DNA from: Pseudanabaena mucicola str. Chao 1806
GTDB lineage: Bacteria; Cyanobacteriota; Cyanobacteriia; Pseudanabaenales; Pseudanabaenaceae
Direction of reading: 5' to 3'
NCBI RefSeq assembly: GCF_030323025.1
Contig: NZ_CP097329.1
Location: 3,582,001 to 3,646,000, forward strand
DNA length: 64,000 bases
Both the position numbers and the translations under genes were made by a program. The notes under the pieces are model-generated. The model had not been told where the DNA came from. It made no database searches and saw only the letters and a program-made list of their open reading frames with translations. Shown one piece after another: positions 61,431 to 64,000 of the stretch (the first letter of the stretch is position 1; each line of letters starts with the position of its first letter).

Positions 61431-61994
61431 TTAAACGCTTTCTAGCACTTGGCTCATGGTTAAAGAAATTTCTGGGAAAACATTGGAGATAATGTGATCG
61501 CTTTCTCTATAAACCTTCTCGATATAAACTCCATTCACCAAGCTTAAAACCGTAAAGGTTTCCAGCAAAAAATCAACAATCCAATATTCAGAAATACCAA
61601 ACTGAGCATATTCTTCGCGTTTTTCGACTGTATCCACAGAACGACAGGTTGGGCTAACAATTTCAATTACCAATGGACATGCTTCTCGGAGGATATCTGG
61701 CTTACTTTTTAAGCTTTCTCTCTGGTCTAACGTCATCACTAATACATCAGGACGACGAGTTCTTTTACCATTGAATATTTCCGTACTATTGACGCGAACA
61801 CAGTAAGGATACTGAAACCGTTTGATTTCAGTTTGCAAGAAAAATGCAAAAAACATCATCAAATCATTATGAAATCCAGTCGCAGGAGTCACTTCAACTA
61901 ACTCCCCATCATTAAATTCATATAGTTTGTCAGTACCATCGTCATAGGTGAGATATTCCTCGAATGTCATTTTTCTAGCAGTGGTGACGGTCAT
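61431..61994 (-). CDS. Uma2 family (DUF820) protein
   Basis: 187 residues with MTFEEYLTYDDGTDKLYEFN at the N-terminus, RRPDVLVMTLDQRE, CPLVIEIVSPTCRSVDTVEKREEYA and FGISEYWIVDFLL. All the core PD-(D/E)XK-like Uma2 motifs are present. Stands alone between tgt and ndhD. Confidence 0.88.
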   Translation of the reverse strand: MTVTTARKMTFEEYLTYDDGTDKLYEFNDGELVEVTPATGFHNDLMMFFAFFLQTEIKRFQYPYCVRVNSTEIFNGKRTRRPDVLVMTLDQRESLKSKPDILREACPLVIEIVSPTCRSVDTVEKREEYAQFGISEYWIVDFLLETFTVLSLVNGVYIEKVYRESDHIISNVFPEISLTMSQVLESV

Positions 61995-62066
61995 ACGTTT
62001 CCATCCTTGCGATTAAATGAGGTTTTGGTAAGACTTACAAAACAAGCCTTACCAAAGCGGATTTGA

Positions 62067-63590
62067 TTAGTTCGATTGTAACAAAGCAATTTGCTTAAAT
62101 TGGGTATGGTTAGGCGCAATCGCATTTGCAGAACTGCTGATCATGTTAGTCGCTAAATTGGGAATCAGTCCAAAGAAAACGATGATCAGGGCAAGGGCGA
62201 TCGCAGGGAATTTTTCTTGCCATTGAGCAAATGGGATAGAAGTAATAATTTTTTCGCTGCCATCTTTGCGAACAGAGAAGCGACCAAAAAATACGCGATC
62301 GAGCATGATCAGGAAGTAAACTGCGGTTAAGCCCGTACCTAACATACAGAGAATTGTTTGTATTGGAAAAACAGCAAAACTGCTACGGAAGATCACAAAC
62401 TCAGCGATAAAACCCATCATTCCTGGAGTACCTGCACTCGCCATTGACGCTAAAATCATTAAGGAACCTGTGACAGGTAAGCCGCGTTCAGGATTGAGCA
62501 AACCATTGAGAGAGTCAAGATTACGAGTTCCTGTTTTCTTATAGACAATACCGACCAGAATAAAGAGAAGTGCCGAAATTAAGCCATGACTGACCATCTG
62601 AAAAATTGCACCGACAATTGAGAGGGGAGTAGCGGTGGATAGAGCAAGAATAATATAGCCCATGTGACCAACGGAACTATAGGCAACCATCTTCTTCATG
62701 TCTTTTTGGGTAATTGCCGTGAGACATCCATAAATGACGCTGACCACTGCCCAAATTGCTAGGAAAGGTGCGATCGATTGCCATGCTTCGGGTAGCAACC
62801 CAAGTCCAAAACGTAATAAACCGTAGGTTCCTAATTTTAGGAGAATACCTGCGAGTAGAGTAGAAACTGGTGTGGAAGCTTCAACGTGAGCATCGGGCAA
62901 CCATGTATGTAATGGCACAATGGGAATCTTGATCCCAAAACCAAGCAATAGGAGAATTAGTAAAATCCCTCTAGTGCTTTTTGATAATCCTTCTAGATTT
63001 AAGTCTTGATAATTAAAGGTGAAACCAGTGACATCGCCACTACCAAAGGCTGCCATCCCAAAGAATGCAGCTAAAATCAACACTCCTGAAATAGCTGTAT
63101 AAATCAAGAATTTGGTTGCAGCATAACCGCGTCTTTCGCCACCCCAAATTGCAATTAAGAGATAGAGAGGAATGAGTTCTACTTCAAAAAACAGGAAGAA
63201 GAGGAGGAGATTTTGAGCAAGGAAAGCGCCATTGACTCCACCACCAATGAGTAATAACAGAGGAAAGTAGAGATTGGGACGCTGAATATCTGTGCTGATA
63301 TAGATGGCAATACTTAGGAGTAAGCCATTAAGTAGGACTAAGGGAAATGATATGCCATCTACACCTAATTGATAACTAAGTCCGATTTGATCTAACCAAA
63401 TTAAGGATTCTCTTAATTGCATAGTGGCAAGACTTAGATCAAATTTTGTTAGCAGAAATAAAGACCACCCAAAGCTAGAGATCGCTATTCCTAAGGAGAT
63501 GTTGCGTAATTTTTTGGAGTCAAGTATGCCGCTTAGTAGAGCAACAATTACTGATCCAGCGATCGGAAACCAAATTAAGGTACTTAACAT
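62067..63590 (-). CDS. ndhD: NAD(P)H-quinone oxidoreductase subunit 4 (NdhD)
   Basis: 507 residues with about 14 membrane segments. Conserved proton-channel residues are visible in FLFFEVELIPLYLLIAIWGG, FGIKIPIVPLHTWLPDAHVEASTPVSTLLAGILLKLGTYG and KKMVAYSSVGHMGYIILAL. It is an antiporter-like subunit of the thylakoid NDH-1 complex. ndhF ends 245 bp upstream on the same strand, so the arrangement is ndhF-ndhD as in respiratory or CO2-uptake NDH-1 clusters. Confidence 0.95.
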   Translation of the reverse strand: MLSTLIWFPIAGSVIVALLSGILDSKKLRNISLGIAISSFGWSLFLLTKFDLSLATMQLRESLIWLDQIGLSYQLGVDGISFPLVLLNGLLLSIAIYISTDIQRPNLYFPLLLLIGGGVNGAFLAQNLLLFFLFFEVELIPLYLLIAIWGGERRGYAATKFLIYTAISGVLILAAFFGMAAFGSGDVTGFTFNYQDLNLEGLSKSTRGILLILLLLGFGIKIPIVPLHTWLPDAHVEASTPVSTLLAGILLKLGTYGLLRFGLGLLPEAWQSIAPFLAIWAVVSVIYGCLTAITQKDMKKMVAYSSVGHMGYIILALSTATPLSIVGAIFQMVSHGLISALLFILVGIVYKKTGTRNLDSLNGLLNPERGLPVTGSLMILASMASAGTPGMMGFIAEFVIFRSSFAVFPIQTILCMLGTGLTAVYFLIMLDRVFFGRFSVRKDGSEKIITSIPFAQWQEKFPAIALALIIVFFGLIPNLATNMISSSANAIAPNHTQFKQIALLQSN

Positions 63591-63692
63591 ATTGGCGATG
63601 TAAAAGGGAAAAAGGAATTTATGTTATCAGTACTTCCCCCATTGATGGTTAACGTTTATACACAAGTTAGCTGCTAACAATTAGGTTTTAAA

Positions 63693-63769
63693 TGATCTCC
63701 CTCCATCCCCCTTTTCATGGGGGAAGAAGAAAATTCCTAACCCCTTGAAAAGGGAGGCTGGGGGATCTA
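63693..63769. repeat. Degenerate AGATCCCCC-type inverted repeat
   Basis: Begins TGATCTCCC and ends GGGGGATCT with a CCCCCTTTTCATGGGGG centre; related to the repeat at 55303-55379. It sits in the ndhF-ndhD gap. Confidence 0.65.
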
Positions 63770-63835
63770 CCCGCTGACAACTAAATAGAGAACTTTTATA
63801 TACACGTTAGATTGGGAGAGAGGGCATAATGGCGG

Positions 63836-64000
63836 TTAATTTAAGCCATAGAAGGCGGCAAAACCAATCAGAATCAGACCAATTAAGATTGTTAAAATAT
63901 ATTGTTGTAATCTTCCTGTCACTGTATATTTCAGACTCTCGCCACTCAAAATGGAAGCAAAGCCCAAAAAGTTTACGGAGCCATCAACTAAATAGCGATC
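63836..64000 (-). CDS. ndhF: NAD(P)H-quinone oxidoreductase subunit 5 (NdhF), C-terminal end
   Basis: 54 codons, entering from the right edge. The translation DRYLVDGSVNFLGFASILSG then ESLKYTVTGRLQQYILTILI and FYGLN matches the end of NdhF, where the VDG and QQYIL stretch are conserved. It is the antiporter-like large subunit of NDH-1 and is followed by ndhD. Confidence 0.88.
   Translation of the reverse strand, partial: DRYLVDGSVNFLGFASILSGESLKYTVTGRLQQYILTILIGLILIGFAAFYGLN

Overview
The window looks like a chromosomal piece of a phycobilisome-bearing cyanobacterium of the Pseudanabaena/Synechococcales type. Evidence: an apcE core-membrane linker with three linker repeats, zwf next to opcA, ndhD next to ndhF, an SLH/OprB-type porin, a LabA-like gene, many Uma2 genes, and very frequent HIP1 octamers (GCGATCGC). 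No database search was possible; family names rest on recognised motifs.

Left part (1-27300) is mostly core genes: rpoA-rpsK-rpsM (minus strand), labA-like, metG, tadA, ilvD, apcE, a dihydroorotase-like gene, an MscS channel, zwf-opcA, an AI-2E family permease, a LivF-type ATPase, hemF and a GNAT acetyltransferase. Two genes here carry in-frame TGA codons (a GTPase/DUF697 gene and a DUF2079 membrane protein gene). Intergenic gaps hold perfect palindromes and one copy of a 150-bp MITE-like repeat.

The centre (27400-50730) is an accessory island. It starts with remnants of two insertion sequences and a small GC-rich family of paralogous membrane-anchored proteins, two of which are broken next to CRISPR repeat sequence. 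Then comes a very long CRISPR array (29717-37881, 98 repeats counted by hand, 36-nt repeat), with an IS982-type element inserted inside one spacer. The repeat end ATTGGAAAC on the minus strand and the position of cas1-cas2 say that the array is transcribed on the minus strand with its leader at 37882-38081. Upstream lie cas2, cas1, a small membrane protein translationally coupled to cas1, three Uma2 genes, two CARF-HEPN (Csm6/Csx1-like) genes, and a type III-B Cmr module: a probable Cmr6/Cmr1 RAMP fusion, cmr5, a cmr4 remnant, a shortened cmr3 and cmr2/cas10 with a GGDD motif. A WYL-domain regulator is divergent from cmr2. The cmr3/cmr4 region appears to have suffered an internal deletion, so the effector complex may be incomplete; no cas6 is visible.

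The right part (50864-64000) returns to core genes: cysS, a DUF4253 protein, a C5 DNA methyltransferase whose C-terminus is supplied by the second MITE copy, a BMP-type nucleoside ABC transporter (two permeases and a lipoprotein), an SLH porin, a LapA-like protein, tgt (apparently starting at CTG), a Uma2 gene, ndhD and the end of ndhF.
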